DNA of 64,000 bases from an uncultured Modestobacter sp. (GCF_947486615.1 NZ_CANKUD010000004.1:186001-250000); one strand, 5' to 3'. Counted from the first letter of the stretch, positions 41,969-50,994 are shown. A program made the numbers and translations. The notes: generated by a model not told the origin, from the letters alone.

Positions 41969-43507
41969 GTGAACGGCGCGCAGGCAGTCATCCGCACCCT
42001 GGTCGAGGGCGGGGTGGACGTCTGCTTCGCCAACCCCGGCACCTCGGAGATGCACTTCGTCGCCGCCCTCGACGACGTCCCGGAGATGCGCGCGGTGCTG
42101 ACCCTCTTCGAGGGGGTCGCGACCGGCGCCGCCGACGGGTACGCCCGGATGACCGGCACGCCGGCGGCCACGCTGCTGCACCTGGGGCCGGGGCTGGGCA
42201 ACGGGATCGCCAACCTGCACAACGCCCGCCGCGCCCGCACGCCGCTGGTCAACGTCGTCGGTGATCACGCGCTGACCCACAAGCGGCTGGACGCGCCGCT
42301 GGAGTCCGACATCGACGCCCTGGCCGGCACCGTCTCCGGCTGGGTGCGCCGCTCGCTGACCACCAGTGACGTGGGCGCCGACACCGCCGACGCCGTCGCC
42401 GCGGCGGCGCGGGGGCAGGTCGCCACGCTGGTGCTCCCGGCCGACGTCTCGTGGAGCGACGGCGGTGCGTCGGCCGCCGTCCCGGCCCGGCGTCCCGCGC
42501 CGCAGGTGCCGGCCGCCGTCGTCGCGGAGGTGGCCGAGGTGCTCGGCGGCTCGACGGTGCTGTTCCTCGGCGGGGATGCGGTGCTCGAGCCCGGACTGCG
42601 GGCCGCTGCGCAGGTGGCCGCGGGCACCGGTACCCGGCTGCTGTCGCAGCGGTCCCCGGCGCGGATGCAGCGTGGGGCGGGGCTGCCCGACGTGCTCAAG
42701 CTGCCGTATCCGCCCGAGGGCGCCCGCAAGCAGCTGGACGGCGTCGAGCACTTGGTGCTGGTCGGCGCCGCGGAGCCGGTGGCGTTCTTCGGCTACCCCG
42801 GCATGGACGGCCGGCTGGTGCCCGAGGGCTGCACGGTGCACGTGCTGGCCGCCCCGGGGGAGGACGGCACGGCGGCGCTGCAGGCACTGGCCGAGCTGGC
42901 CGCACCGGACGCCGCACCGCAGGTGGCGCAGGCCCGCCGTCCGGAGCTGCCCACCGGCGACCTGGACATCAAGGCCCTCGCCGAGGTGGTCGGTGCCTTG
43001 CTGCCCGAGCGGGCGATCGTGGTCGACGAGGCGCTGACGAGCGGCTACTTCCTCCCCATGGCGACGGTCGGGTCGCCGGCGCACGACTGGCTCACCCTCA
43101 CCGGCGGCGCGATCGGGCAGGGCATGCCGGTGGCCACCGGGGCGGCCGTCGCCTGCCCCGACCGGCCGGTGGTCTCGCTGCAGGCCGACGGCAGTGCGAT
43201 GTACACGATCCAGGCGCTCTGGACCCAGGCCCGGGAGGGGCTCGACGTCACCACGGTCATCTGCGACAACGGCGCCTACGCGATCCTGGCCAGCGAGCTG
43301 GAGAACGTCGGAGCGGCCGGCGGGGGAGCGCGGGCCGGCAAGCTGCTGGACCTGGGCGGCCCGGCGCTGGACTTCGTCGCGCTGGCCACCGGGATGGGCG
43401 TGCCGGCCACCCGGGCCACGACGGCCGATGAGCTGGCCGACCAGTTCCGCAGCGCGCTCGCTGAGCCCGGCCCGCACCTGATCGACGCCGTCCTGCCCCG
43501 CGGGTGA
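41969..43507 (+). CDS. Acetolactate synthase-like thiamine-diphosphate enzyme
   Basis: A 512-residue ThDP-dependent enzyme with the three-domain acetohydroxyacid-synthase/benzoylformate-decarboxylase layout. N-terminal PYR domain with FANPGTSEMHFVAAL and the cofactor-activating Glu in TLFEGVATGAADGYARM; middle domain; C-terminal PP domain with LQADGSAMYTIQALWTQ and ICDNGAYAIL, the ThDP/Mg site (ADG replaces the usual GDG). No FAD-site or regulatory small subunit gene (ilvN) is near, so it is probably a catabolic decarboxylase or lyase rather than the biosynthetic enzyme. GTG 41969 has GGGAGG upstream. Confidence 0.86.
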   Translation: MNGAQAVIRTLVEGGVDVCFANPGTSEMHFVAALDDVPEMRAVLTLFEGVATGAADGYARMTGTPAATLLHLGPGLGNGIANLHNARRARTPLVNVVGDHALTHKRLDAPLESDIDALAGTVSGWVRRSLTTSDVGADTADAVAAAARGQVATLVLPADVSWSDGGASAAVPARRPAPQVPAAVVAEVAEVLGGSTVLFLGGDAVLEPGLRAAAQVAAGTGTRLLSQRSPARMQRGAGLPDVLKLPYPPEGARKQLDGVEHLVLVGAAEPVAFFGYPGMDGRLVPEGCTVHVLAAPGEDGTAALQALAELAAPDAAPQVAQARRPELPTGDLDIKALAEVVGALLPERAIVVDEALTSGYFLPMATVGSPAHDWLTLTGGAIGQGMPVATGAAVACPDRPVVSLQADGSAMYTIQALWTQAREGLDVTTVICDNGAYAILASELENVGAAGGGARAGKLLDLGGPALDFVALATGMGVPATRATTADELADQFRSALAEPGPHLIDAVLPRG

Positions 43508-43637
43508 GACGTTCGGTGCAGTCGCTGTAACCACTGGTTGCCGGGGCTGCAACGGGCTGCCCCCCGCTGGTCTCGCCGCGACGTTTCCCGTTGATCAACA
43601 ACGGGCACCTCCCGCTCACCAATCGAGGAGGACCCCC

Positions 43638-44273
43638 GTGGACACCTGGCTGATCGTCGTCATCGTCGTGGCCGTACTGGTCGTGCTGGCGCTCATCGCC
43701 CTGGCCATCGTCAAGCGCGGCGGCGCGAGCAAGGAGCGCAAGCGCGAGCAGGCCCGTGAGCACCTGCAGGAGGCCCAGGTGCTCTCCGCCCGGGCGGAGA
43801 AGGACCAGGCGCTCGCCGACGAGCAGGCCGCCCGGGCCCGCCGGGAGCGCGCCGAGGTCGAGGAGCGCAGCGCGCTGGCCGAGCAGCAGGCGCGCGAGCA
43901 CGCCGCGCAGGCGCAGCAGGAACGGTCGAAGGCCGCGGAGCTGACGGCGAAGGCGGAGAAGCTCGCGCCGGGCCTGGCCCAGTCCGACGGCCGGCATGCC
44001 CGCCAGGAGGAGGCGGCCCAGCAGGGTGGTGCCCGGCACGACGACGGGCAGCCGACCGCGCGCCACGGTGAGCCGGTGGGCCACGAGTCGGGGCGCCACG
44101 GTGAGCCGGTGAGCCACGGTGAGCCGGTGAGCCACGGTGAGCCGCTGGGCCACGGTGAGTCGCTGGGCCACGGTGAGTCGCTGGCCCATGGCGAGACCCT
44201 GCGCCGGGAGGAGCCGGTGGTCCCGGACGGCGCCGTGCGCCGGGACGGCGCGAACGGCGCGACCCGCGCCTGA
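43638..44273 (+). CDS. Membrane-anchored coiled-coil protein with HGEP/HGES repeats
   Basis: A 211-residue protein: one N-terminal transmembrane helix (WLIVVIVVAVLVVLALIAL, 4-22), a long Ala/Glu/Gln/Arg coiled coil (about 33-115, e.g. ARRERAEVEERSALAEQQA), and a His/Gly/Glu-rich tail with tandem SHGEPV/GHGESL hexapeptides (18-bp DNA units). A metal-binding or adhesive role for the His-rich tail is possible but unproven. The GTG at 43638 has GAGGAGG upstream. A hairpin at 43587-43605 in the leader and a terminator at 44287 bracket it as a single-gene unit. Confidence 0.75.
   Translation: MDTWLIVVIVVAVLVVLALIALAIVKRGGASKERKREQAREHLQEAQVLSARAEKDQALADEQAARARRERAEVEERSALAEQQAREHAAQAQQERSKAAELTAKAEKLAPGLAQSDGRHARQEEAAQQGGARHDDGQPTARHGEPVGHESGRHGEPVSHGEPVSHGEPLGHGESLGHGESLAHGETLRREEPVVPDGAVRRDGANGATRA
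44062..44184. repeat. 18-bp tandem repeat (about 6 units) encoding HGEP/HGES
   Basis: Units of GCCACGGTGAGCCGGTGA type at 44062, then 44095, 44113, 44131, 44149 and 44167, interrupted after the first by a 15-bp variant. All lie in frame in the coiled-coil protein gene. Confidence 0.85.
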
Positions 44274-44286
44274 CCGCTCCGCCCTC

Positions 44287-44323
44287 GACGGGCCGTCTCC
44301 CCACTGTGGGGAGGCGGCCCGTC
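44287..44323. terminator. Hairpin terminator after coiled-coil protein gene
   Basis: GACGGGCCG and CTCCCCAC pair with TGGGGAG and CGGCCCGTC around one mismatch and a two-base turn, 14 bp after the stop. Confidence 0.75.
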
Positions 44324-44427
44324 GTCTGTCCGGCCTCCCTCGTCGGGGTGAAGTGGTGAACCGCCGGATTGTGAGCAACCGAATGCGGGCAGTCACCAGT
44401 CAAGCGTTCAACTACCAAGGAGTCGTC

Positions 44428-44832
44428 ATGGCTGCTCGTCTCGTCCGCACCGCTGTCGCCGCCGCCGTCCTCGCCGGGACCCTCGGGCTCAGCGCCTGCG
44501 GCTCGACCGACGCGGACGCCGAGGCGTCGCCGGCCGCGACCCAGCTGGCGCGCAACGACCACGCCCACGACCTCGCCGCGGCCCAGCGGGCGACCCTGGT
44601 CCCGGTGGCCACCCGGCTGGAGCTGCTCGAGCGGGAGAAGCAGCGGGCGCTGCTGGCCGGCGCGGCGGCCGCCGACGTCGACCAGCGGATCGCCGTCCAC
44701 CGCGACCTCGCCGCGTCGATCGAGGCGGCGCCGTCGGCGGAGACGGTCCGGGTGCTGGTCGACGAGTCCGGCCTGGAGCTCGCCCCGGCCCTGGACGACT
44801 CGGCCGTCCCCACCTCCGTCACCGGCGACTGA
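44428..44832 (+). CDS. Small secreted lipoprotein
   Basis: A 134-residue protein with a lipoprotein signal, ending LAGTLGLSAC (lipobox LSAC, Cys 25), followed by STDADAEASP and a helical domain (LVPVATRLELLEREKQRAL, QRIAVHRDLAASIEAAPSAE). No known domain recognised. AAGGAG lies seven bases before the ATG at 44428. It precedes the Tad operon by 143 bp; whether it belongs with it is unclear. Confidence 0.78.
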   Translation: MAARLVRTAVAAAVLAGTLGLSACGSTDADAEASPAATQLARNDHAHDLAAAQRATLVPVATRLELLEREKQRALLAGAAAADVDQRIAVHRDLAASIEAAPSAETVRVLVDESGLELAPALDDSAVPTSVTGD

Positions 44833-44975
44833 CCCCACCCGTGGGCCCCGTCGCCTGATCGGGTGAACCACCGGGTGAGAGGGTCACGCTTCGTCCACAG
44901 GGCGCCCCGCGAGACCGCTCCGTCCGCTTACAGTCACTGGACTCAATCGTCCGATGGCTGGTCAGCGGGGGTGTC

Positions 44976-46214
44976 GTGCCGGCTCCGAGCAGTGCTGTCG
45001 ACCTCGTCGACGGCGAGGTCCGCGAGCTCATCCGCAGGCGTGGGCTCGACCCGTTCAGCGATCCGGTGCCGGTGCGGATGCTGGTCCGCGACGTCGTGGC
45101 CGACTACGCCGAGCGGTCGCTGTCCTCCGCGCTGCCGCCGGTCGGTGACCCCGAGGGCGTGGCCCGCGACGTGCTCGACCGGGTCGCCGGGTACGGGCCG
45201 CTGCAGCGGTGGCTGGACGACCCGGAGGTCGAGGAGATCTGGGTCAACGAGCCCGGCCGGGTGTTCGTCGCCCGCCGCGGCCGCAGCGAGCTGACCACCA
45301 CGATCCTGGGTGCGGGCCAGCTGGCCGACCTGGTCGAGCGGATGCTGCGCAGCTCCGGTCGACGGATCGACATGTCGACCCCCTTCGTCGACGCGATGCT
45401 GCCCGACGGGTCGCGGCTGCACGTGGTGATCCCCGACGTCACCCGCCGCCACATGGCGGTCAACATCCGCAAGTTCGTGCTGCAGGCGCACTCCCTCGAC
45501 GAGCTCGTCGCGCTGGGCACCCTGACGTCACAGGTGGCGCGCTTCCTGGAGGCCTCGGTCGCCGCGGGGCTGAACATCCTGGTCTCCGGCGGCACCCAGG
45601 CCGGCAAGACGACGCTGCTCAACTGCCTGTGCGCGGCGGTGCCGGCCCGCGAGCGGGTGGTCACCTGCGAGGAGGTCTTCGAACTCCGGGTGCCGCTGCC
45701 CGACGTGGTCGCGATGCAGACCCGGCAGCCCAACCTGGAGGGCGCCGGGGAGATCCCGCTGCGCCGGCTGGTCAAGGAGGCGCTGCGGATGCGCCCCTCC
45801 CGCCTGGTGGTGGGCGAGGTGCGCCAGGAGGAGTGCCTGGACCTGCTCATCGCGCTCAACAGCGGCCTGCCCGGCATGTGCACGCTGCACGCCAACAGCG
45901 CCCGCGAGGCCGTGGTGAAGATGTGCACCCTGCCGCTGCTGGCCGGGGAGAACATCGGCCACGCGTTCGTCGTGCCGACCGTCGCCTCCAGCGTCGACCT
46001 CGTCGTCCACGTGGGCACCGAGCCCAGCGGGCAGCGCCGGCTGCGGGAGGTCGTGGCACTGCCCGGGCGCACCGAGGGCAGCGTCGTGGAGACCGCCGAC
46101 GTCTTCACCACCCGGGACGGCCGGCTGGTGCGCGCCGACGGCTACCCGCCGCACGCCGAGCGGTACGCCGCACACGGCTTCGACCTCGCCGCGCTGCTCG
46201 GGGACCGGGCGTGA
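44976..46214 (+). CDS. tadA: Tad/CpaF-type secretion ATPase
   Basis: A 412-residue hexameric ATPase powering Flp-type pilus assembly. N-terminal leader domain, then the CpaF core: VAGYGPLQRWLDDPEVEEI, Walker A SGGTQAGKTTLLNCL (residues near 208), the Asp box CEEVFELRVP, Walker B LVVGEVRQEECLDLL and the His box CTLHANSAREAV. It sits at the inner membrane face with TadB and TadC. GTG 44976; the stop overlaps the tadB start. The actinobacterial neighbour CpaE/Ssd-like ATPase gene that usually precedes it is missing here. Confidence 0.95.
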   Translation: MPAPSSAVDLVDGEVRELIRRRGLDPFSDPVPVRMLVRDVVADYAERSLSSALPPVGDPEGVARDVLDRVAGYGPLQRWLDDPEVEEIWVNEPGRVFVARRGRSELTTTILGAGQLADLVERMLRSSGRRIDMSTPFVDAMLPDGSRLHVVIPDVTRRHMAVNIRKFVLQAHSLDELVALGTLTSQVARFLEASVAAGLNILVSGGTQAGKTTLLNCLCAAVPARERVVTCEEVFELRVPLPDVVAMQTRQPNLEGAGEIPLRRLVKEALRMRPSRLVVGEVRQEECLDLLIALNSGLPGMCTLHANSAREAVVKMCTLPLLAGENIGHAFVVPTVASSVDLVVHVGTEPSGQRRLREVVALPGRTEGSVVETADVFTTRDGRLVRADGYPPHAERYAAHGFDLAALLGDRA

Positions 46215-47074
46215 CCGTCCCCGGTGGGCTGCTCGGGCTGGCGCTCGGCATCGGGCTCCTGCTGATCTGGCGCAGCGGCAGCCGGGCGCCGGTGCGCCGG
46301 GTCGGCACCCCCAAGGCGGGACGCCGGCAGCAGCTGCTGGCCGCGGCCGGCCTGACCGGGATCAACCCCGCCCAGCTGCTCGCGCTGCAGGTCGCCCTGG
46401 GGCTGGCGGTCACCGTCCTGGTGCTGGTGACCACCCGGACGGTGACCATCAGCCTGGCGTTCGGCGTCTTCGGCGCCGCCGTGCCGTACCTGCTGGTGCG
46501 GCGGCTGGCCGAGAAGCGGCGGGCCGACCTGCGCGAGGTGTGGCCCGAGGTGGTCGACAACCTCGCCTCGGCGGTCCGGGCCGGGCTCTCGCTGCCCGAG
46601 GCGCTGTCCGCGCTGGCCGTCCGCGGCCCCGAGGTGCTGCGCGGGTCGTTCGCCCGGTTCGCCGCCGACCACCGGTCCAGCGGCCGGTTCAGCGATGCGC
46701 TCGACCGGCTCAAGGACGACCTCGCCGACCCGGTGGGCGACCGCATCGTCGAGACCCTGCGGGTGGCCCGCGAGGTCGGCGGCAGCGACCTCGGCCGGGT
46801 GCTGCGGACCCTCGCCGCGTTCCTGCGCGAGGACGCCCGGGCCCGGGCGGAGCTGGAGACCCGGCAGGGGTGGGTCATCCAGGCGGCGCGCCTGGCGGTC
46901 GGGGCGCCGTGGGTCGTGCTGCTCCTGCTGGCCACCCAGCAGCAGACGCTCACCGCCTACGACTCCCCGGTCGGCACCGCGCTCCTGCTCGGCGGCGGCG
47001 TGGTCTGCGTGGTCGCCTACCGGCTCATGCTGACGATCGGCCGGCTGCCGCAGGACGTGCGGGTGCTGCAGTGA
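46211..47074 (+). CDS. tadB: Tad pilus inner-membrane protein TadB
   Basis: A 287-residue membrane-platform protein with a T2SSF-type domain (WPEVVDNLASAVRAGLSLP, the characteristic first repeat, to VGGSDLGRVLRTLAAFLRE). It has an N-terminal pair of helices and two C-terminal ones. Start GTG 46211 overlaps the tadA stop (GTGA). It forms the pilus motor platform with TadC. Confidence 0.92.
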   Translation: MTVPGGLLGLALGIGLLLIWRSGSRAPVRRVGTPKAGRRQQLLAAAGLTGINPAQLLALQVALGLAVTVLVLVTTRTVTISLAFGVFGAAVPYLLVRRLAEKRRADLREVWPEVVDNLASAVRAGLSLPEALSALAVRGPEVLRGSFARFAADHRSSGRFSDALDRLKDDLADPVGDRIVETLRVAREVGGSDLGRVLRTLAAFLREDARARAELETRQGWVIQAARLAVGAPWVVLLLLATQQQTLTAYDSPVGTALLLGGGVVCVVAYRLMLTIGRLPQDVRVLQ

Positions 47075-47102
47075 ACGGCCCCGGGGTCCAGGGGACCGCC
47101 TC

Positions 47103-48044
47103 GTGAGCGCCGGCCTGGTCGGCATGCTGCTGGGGCTGACCGCTGCCACCGGCCTCCTGCTGGCGGTCGGCTTCGCCCCGCCGTTCCGGCAGGTGCGGTT
47201 GGTCGACCGGCTGGCGCCCTACGTGCACGACAGCCCGGCGCCGTCCCGGCTGCTCGGCACGCTCACCCAGCCGGGGATGCTCACCGCCGCGCGTCGGGTG
47301 TTCGGCCCGGTGCTCGCCGACGGCGCCCGGTACGTCGACCGGGTGCTGGGCGGCCGGGTCGCGGTGCGCCGGCGGCTGGACGCCCTGGGTGGTGACAGCA
47401 CGGTCGAGGACTTCCGGATCGAGCAGGTCGTCTGGGGCGGGCTCGGGCTGCTGGGCGGCGCCGTGCTGACCGGGGTCGGGTCCGCGTTCGCCGGTTCGGT
47501 CAACGTGCTGTCGGCGGTGCTGCTCTGTGTGGCCGGGCTGGTCGGCGGGGTGCTCGGCCGCGACTGGTGGCTGACCCAGCAGGTGCAGCGCCGCGAGGAG
47601 CTGCTGCTCGCCGAGTTCCCGGTGGTGGCCGAGCTGCTCGCGCTGGCGGTGACCGCGGGGGAGAGCCCGACCGCGGCGATCGGACGGATCACCCGGCTCT
47701 CCGGCGGCGAGCTGGCCCGGGAGCTGCGGTCGACGCTGGACCGGGCCCGCTCCGGGGTGCCGCTGGTCGAGGCGCTGCAGCAGCTCGCCGACCGCACCTC
47801 GCTGGAGGCACTCGCCCGCTTCGTCGACGGCCTGATCGTCGCCATCGAGCGCGGCACCCCCCTGGCCGAGGTGCTCCGTGCCCAGGCGGCCGACGTCCGG
47901 GAGGCCGGCAAGCGCCGGCTGCTGGAGGCCGGCGGCCGCAAGGAGATCGCCATGATGGTGCCGGTCGTCTTCCTGGTGCTGCCGGTCACCGTCGTGTTCG
48001 CCCTGTTCCCGGGGCTGATCAGCATCGTCTCGCTGGCGCAGTGA
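47103..48044 (+). CDS. tadC: Tad pilus inner-membrane protein TadC
   Basis: A 313-residue second platform protein of the T2SSF family: ELLLAEFPVVAELLALAVTAG and RARSGVPLVEALQQLADRT in the cytoplasmic domain, EIAMMVPVVFLVLPVTVVF as the last helix. GTG 47103, 28 bp after the tadB stop. Partners TadB around the TadA hexamer. Confidence 0.92.
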   Translation: MSAGLVGMLLGLTAATGLLLAVGFAPPFRQVRLVDRLAPYVHDSPAPSRLLGTLTQPGMLTAARRVFGPVLADGARYVDRVLGGRVAVRRRLDALGGDSTVEDFRIEQVVWGGLGLLGGAVLTGVGSAFAGSVNVLSAVLLCVAGLVGGVLGRDWWLTQQVQRREELLLAEFPVVAELLALAVTAGESPTAAIGRITRLSGGELARELRSTLDRARSGVPLVEALQQLADRTSLEALARFVDGLIVAIERGTPLAEVLRAQAADVREAGKRRLLEAGGRKEIAMMVPVVFLVLPVTVVFALFPGLISIVSLAQ

Positions 48045-48072
48045 CGCCGGTGACCAACAGGAAGGACGACGG

Positions 48073-48279
48073 ATGCGTGCCTACGCGTACCTGATGACCG
48101 CACTCGCCGCGCTGGCCGACCGGCTGGAGGGGGAGGACCCCGAACGGGGCGACGTCCCGGGCTGGGTGATGATCACGGTGATGACGGCGGCCCTGGTGCT
48201 GGCCATCCTCATCCCGTTCCGGACGGCGATCGTCTCGGCCGTGCAGACGGCGCTGAGCTCGGTGACCACCGCGCAGTGA
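48073..48279 (+). CDS. Flp-type pilin-like peptide (DUF4244-like)
   Basis: A 68-residue peptide with a hydrophilic leader ending in ERGDVPGWVMITVMTAALV, a hydrophobic helix as in class IV prepilins, and a short tail (SAVQTALSSV). It corresponds to the small DUF4244/Flp pilin encoded between tadC and tadE in actinobacteria. Cleavage before the helix by a prepilin peptidase is expected; none is encoded here. ATG 48073 has AAGGA upstream. Confidence 0.85.
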   Translation: MRAYAYLMTALAALADRLEGEDPERGDVPGWVMITVMTAALVLAILIPFRTAIVSAVQTALSSVTTAQ

Positions 48280-48686
48280 TCGCCGCCGACGGGCACGCCG
48301 ACGACCGCGAGCGGGGCAGCGCCGTCGTCGACTTCGTGCTGGTCGGCGTGCTCGTGGTGGCGCTGCTGCTGGCGGTGCTGCAGGTCGCGGTCTACGTGCA
48401 CGTGCGCAACGTGGTCGTCGCCAGTGCCCAGCAGGGCGCCCGGTACGCGGCCAACGCCGGGGTGCCCGCGGAGGCCGGTGCGCCGCGCACCCTGGAGATC
48501 GTCGGCCGGGCGACGTCGGCGGGGACGGCGGCCGGGCTGACGTGCGAGTCGGTGCAGGAGGTCGACGAGTCCGGGCTGACGCTGGTCGTCGTCCGGTGCG
48601 CCGGGTCGGTGCCCAGCCTGTTCGCCCCGCTGGGCGACCTGCTGCCGCTGTCGGCGACCGGCCGGTCCGTCGAGGAGGCGCCGTGA
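48276..48686 (+). CDS. TadE-like pilus assembly protein
   Basis: A 136-residue pseudopilin-like protein: short charged leader (DDRERGSAVVDFVLVGVLV, the E/D-rich prepilin-like motif and helix), then a predicted extracytoplasmic domain with two cysteines (C90-ish in GLTCESVQEV and VVRCAGSVP). Start overlaps the flp stop. Likely a minor pilin. Confidence 0.85.
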   Translation: MIAADGHADDRERGSAVVDFVLVGVLVVALLLAVLQVAVYVHVRNVVVASAQQGARYAANAGVPAEAGAPRTLEIVGRATSAGTAAGLTCESVQEVDESGLTLVVVRCAGSVPSLFAPLGDLLPLSATGRSVEEAP

Positions 48687-49165
48687 GGTGGCTGCGCCGG
48701 AGGCTGGGCAGTGGCGCGGGGCTGGGCGGTGACGCCGAGCGCGGGTCGGCGATCGTGGAGTTCGTCTTCATCGCCCTGGTGGTGTTCCTGCCGCTGGTCT
48801 ACATCGTGGCCGGCTTCTCCGCGGTGCAGCGCGGGGTGTTCGCGGCCAATGCGGCGGCGCGGGAAGCCGGGCGGGCACTCGGCACGGCACCGGACCTGCT
48901 GACCGGACAGGCACGGGCGGAGGCGGCGGTGGCGCTGGCGGTCGAGGACCAGTCGGTGGACGCGACCGACGTCGTCCTGGCCTACGCCCCGGCCGGCGCG
49001 GGCTGCGACGCGGCGGGGAGCTGGACGCCGTCGCTGGTGCCGGGGGAGGAGTTCTCGGTGTGCGTGATGGTGACCGTGCGGATCCCGCTGCTGCCGGAGT
49101 TCATCGACGCCAACACCGCCACCGGCCAGTTCCTCGTCGAGCGCGACCGCTACGTCGACGGCTGA
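48683..49165 (+). CDS. TadE/TadF-like pilus assembly protein
   Basis: A 160-residue second minor-pilin-like protein: leader RWLRRRLGSGAGLGGDAE, prepilin motif and helix ERGSAIVEFVFIALVVFLP, and an extracytoplasmic domain with two Cys (AGAGCDAAGSW, FSVCVMVTVRI), probably disulfide bonded. GAGGAGG precedes the GTG at 48683, which overlaps the previous stop. Last gene of the Tad operon; a strong hairpin follows. Confidence 0.85.
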   Translation: MRWLRRRLGSGAGLGGDAERGSAIVEFVFIALVVFLPLVYIVAGFSAVQRGVFAANAAAREAGRALGTAPDLLTGQARAEAAVALAVEDQSVDATDVVLAYAPAGAGCDAAGSWTPSLVPGEEFSVCVMVTVRIPLLPEFIDANTATGQFLVERDRYVDG

Positions 49166-49174
49166 GGGCGGGAC

Positions 49175-49207
49175 GCCGGCCGGGGGTGGCGCGCACCCCC
49201 GGCCGGC
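49175..49207. terminator. Bidirectional hairpin terminator after Tad operon
   Basis: A 14-bp perfect stem (49175-49188 with 49194-49207) around five bases lies between the Tad operon and the convergent DUF4832 gene. Confidence 0.85.
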
Positions 49208-49213
49208 GCGCGG

Positions 49214-50788
49214 TCAGCCGTCCAGCCGGACGGCGGGGATGCAGCCGGCCGCTTGGCGGCCGCTGTTCACCGTGACGGTCTGGCCGAGGTCGTTCCAGCC
49301 GGTGTCGGCCTCCCAGGTGCCCTCGTTGGCCGTCTGGATCGACCAGTCCGGGTTCCCGCTGAGCGACGCCTCGGCCGAGGGCAGCTCCAGGTGCGCGGCG
49401 TACTTCCCGGCCGGCACGCCGCACGGCGTCGCACTGATCGTGGTGGTGGTACCCGGCGCCCAGTGCCGCGCGTCGGCCGGTGCGGACGCCGCGGGAGCGC
49501 CGCCGGCGCCCACCGAGTCCACGAACGGCACCGCCCAGGTGCCCCGGGCGTTCTGCAGCACCAGCCGCGCCGGCCGCTGCTCGTACGGCGCGGCCCAGCC
49601 CTCGTTGCGCACCTCGACCGTCACGGTCGGCACGTTGCGCCGCTGGGCGCCGCCCTTGGCGACGGTGCTCTGCGCCAGCACGAACCGGTGGCCCAGCCGC
49701 TTGCTGGTCTCGGCGATGCCCTCGGCGCCCCAGGAGTTCAGCACGTCCTGGTTGTAGTCCCGGTTGAGGTAGCTGTAGTGGTAGCGGGCCATCTCGGCCG
49801 AGGCGCTGGCCCACTCCGAGCGGTCCGGGTTCACCGTGCAGGTCTCCCCGCCCATCGGCACGAACTGCGTCTCCTGCGCCAGGTACTCCTGGTCGAGCTC
49901 GATCGGGTTCGACAGGAAGGTGCCGTAGTCGTCGGGGCTGGCCAGGAAGCAGTCGTTGTGGTGCCCGATGCGGGCGATGTCCGACCCGTCGAAGGCCTGC
50001 TCCGCCGTCAGCGCACCAGCCTCCCCGGTGGGCACCCCGAGCACCTGCTGCTTGATCGCCATGGTGCGCACCTGCACCGTCTCGTCCTCCGGGAGGGCGT
50101 CCAGCAGGGCGTGCACGACCGCGGCCCGCTTCGCCCAGTCCTCCTCGGTGAGCACGCCGGGGTTCGCCGGGTCGGCCGCGAAGTGGTCGGTGTAATACCA
50201 CTCGCCCCACAGCCCGACGAAGCCCGCCTGCACGGTGGCGATGACGTCGGCACCGCCCTGCAGCACCGGGGTGAGCTGGTCGATGTGGGCCAGCACGGTG
50301 TCCAGCGGGGCGTCGCCGTAGGGCGGGGAGTAGGGCCAGGCGCCGCCCTGGGCGTAGGCGAACCGGGCGATCACCGAGACGCCGGCCTCGCGGGCGGTGT
50401 CCAGGTCGGCGTCCACCAGGGCCAGCCACTCCGGGTCCAGGGTGGGGTCGTCGGCGTACTTCTCCAGGTAGAAGACCCGCAGCACCTGCGTGATGCCCTC
50501 GGCCCGGTAGCCGCGCAGGGTGGCGGCGTCCAGCGGCGTGTACCCCGACCCGTCCTCCCGGTAGTGGGTCTCGGTGTGGTGGTAGAAGCCGCGGGCCGGG
50601 TTGGCGATCACCCGGTCGGTCGGCGCGTACTGCACGGTGACGCCGGGAGCCCGGTGGCCGGTGCCGGCCGCCGCCTCCCCGGCCAGGGCGAGCTGGGCGG
50701 GGGCCAGCAGGCAGGCGGCGGCGAGCGCCGCGGTGGCGCCCCGCCGGGTCGACGTCCGGGACGGTCGCGAGCGGGTGGTCTGGGTCAT
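49214..50788 (-). CDS. Secreted DUF4874/DUF4832 protein
   Basis: A 524-residue protein with an N-terminal signal peptide (AALAAACLLAPAQLALA, after a basic start). A beta/alpha-barrel-like DUF4874 domain follows (NPARGFYHHTETHYRED, VSVIARFAYAQGG, FVGLWGEWYYTDHF), then a DUF4832 domain (NSWGAEGIAETSKRLGHRF, VPTVTVEVRNEGWA) with a C-terminal all-beta part. These domains are found in secreted carbohydrate-active proteins; enzymatic activity is undetermined. The paired Glu/Trp blocks resemble glycoside hydrolase sites, which is only a suggestion. It diverges from the DeoR gene, which may control it. Confidence 0.85.
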   Translation of the reverse strand: MTQTTRSRPSRTSTRRGATAALAAACLLAPAQLALAGEAAAGTGHRAPGVTVQYAPTDRVIANPARGFYHHTETHYREDGSGYTPLDAATLRGYRAEGITQVLRVFYLEKYADDPTLDPEWLALVDADLDTAREAGVSVIARFAYAQGGAWPYSPPYGDAPLDTVLAHIDQLTPVLQGGADVIATVQAGFVGLWGEWYYTDHFAADPANPGVLTEEDWAKRAAVVHALLDALPEDETVQVRTMAIKQQVLGVPTGEAGALTAEQAFDGSDIARIGHHNDCFLASPDDYGTFLSNPIELDQEYLAQETQFVPMGGETCTVNPDRSEWASASAEMARYHYSYLNRDYNQDVLNSWGAEGIAETSKRLGHRFVLAQSTVAKGGAQRRNVPTVTVEVRNEGWAAPYEQRPARLVLQNARGTWAVPFVDSVGAGGAPAASAPADARHWAPGTTTTISATPCGVPAGKYAAHLELPSAEASLSGNPDWSIQTANEGTWEADTGWNDLGQTVTVNSGRQAAGCIPAVRLDG

Positions 50789-50994
50789 GCTGAGAGTCTG
50801 CAGGCTGTCACCACCCGGTCACACGGCGCGCCGGGGAAGTGCTCAGTCGCGGTGAGCGATCGGCCCGGGGAACCGCCCGCAACCGGCGGTCTGGACGAGA
50901 ATGGCGCGATGGGCCACCCCACCGCGCCGACCCCTCGCCCCGGGCGCGGGTCGGCCGGGCGGGGGTCGGCCGTGCGGCTCGGGGACGGCGACTG

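Noticed and set aside
39763-42252. 829-codon minus frame through the qor and Ser-Gly repeat genes with many RDRDEP repeats
   Set aside because: The RDRDEP repeats are the reverse reading of the RGSSRS units; the rest is antisense to a clear quinone reductase.
41969-43507. Calling the TPP enzyme the biosynthetic IlvB
   Set aside because: No ilvN or ilvC next to it and the sequence is closer to decarboxylase-like members; kept as a general ThDP enzyme.
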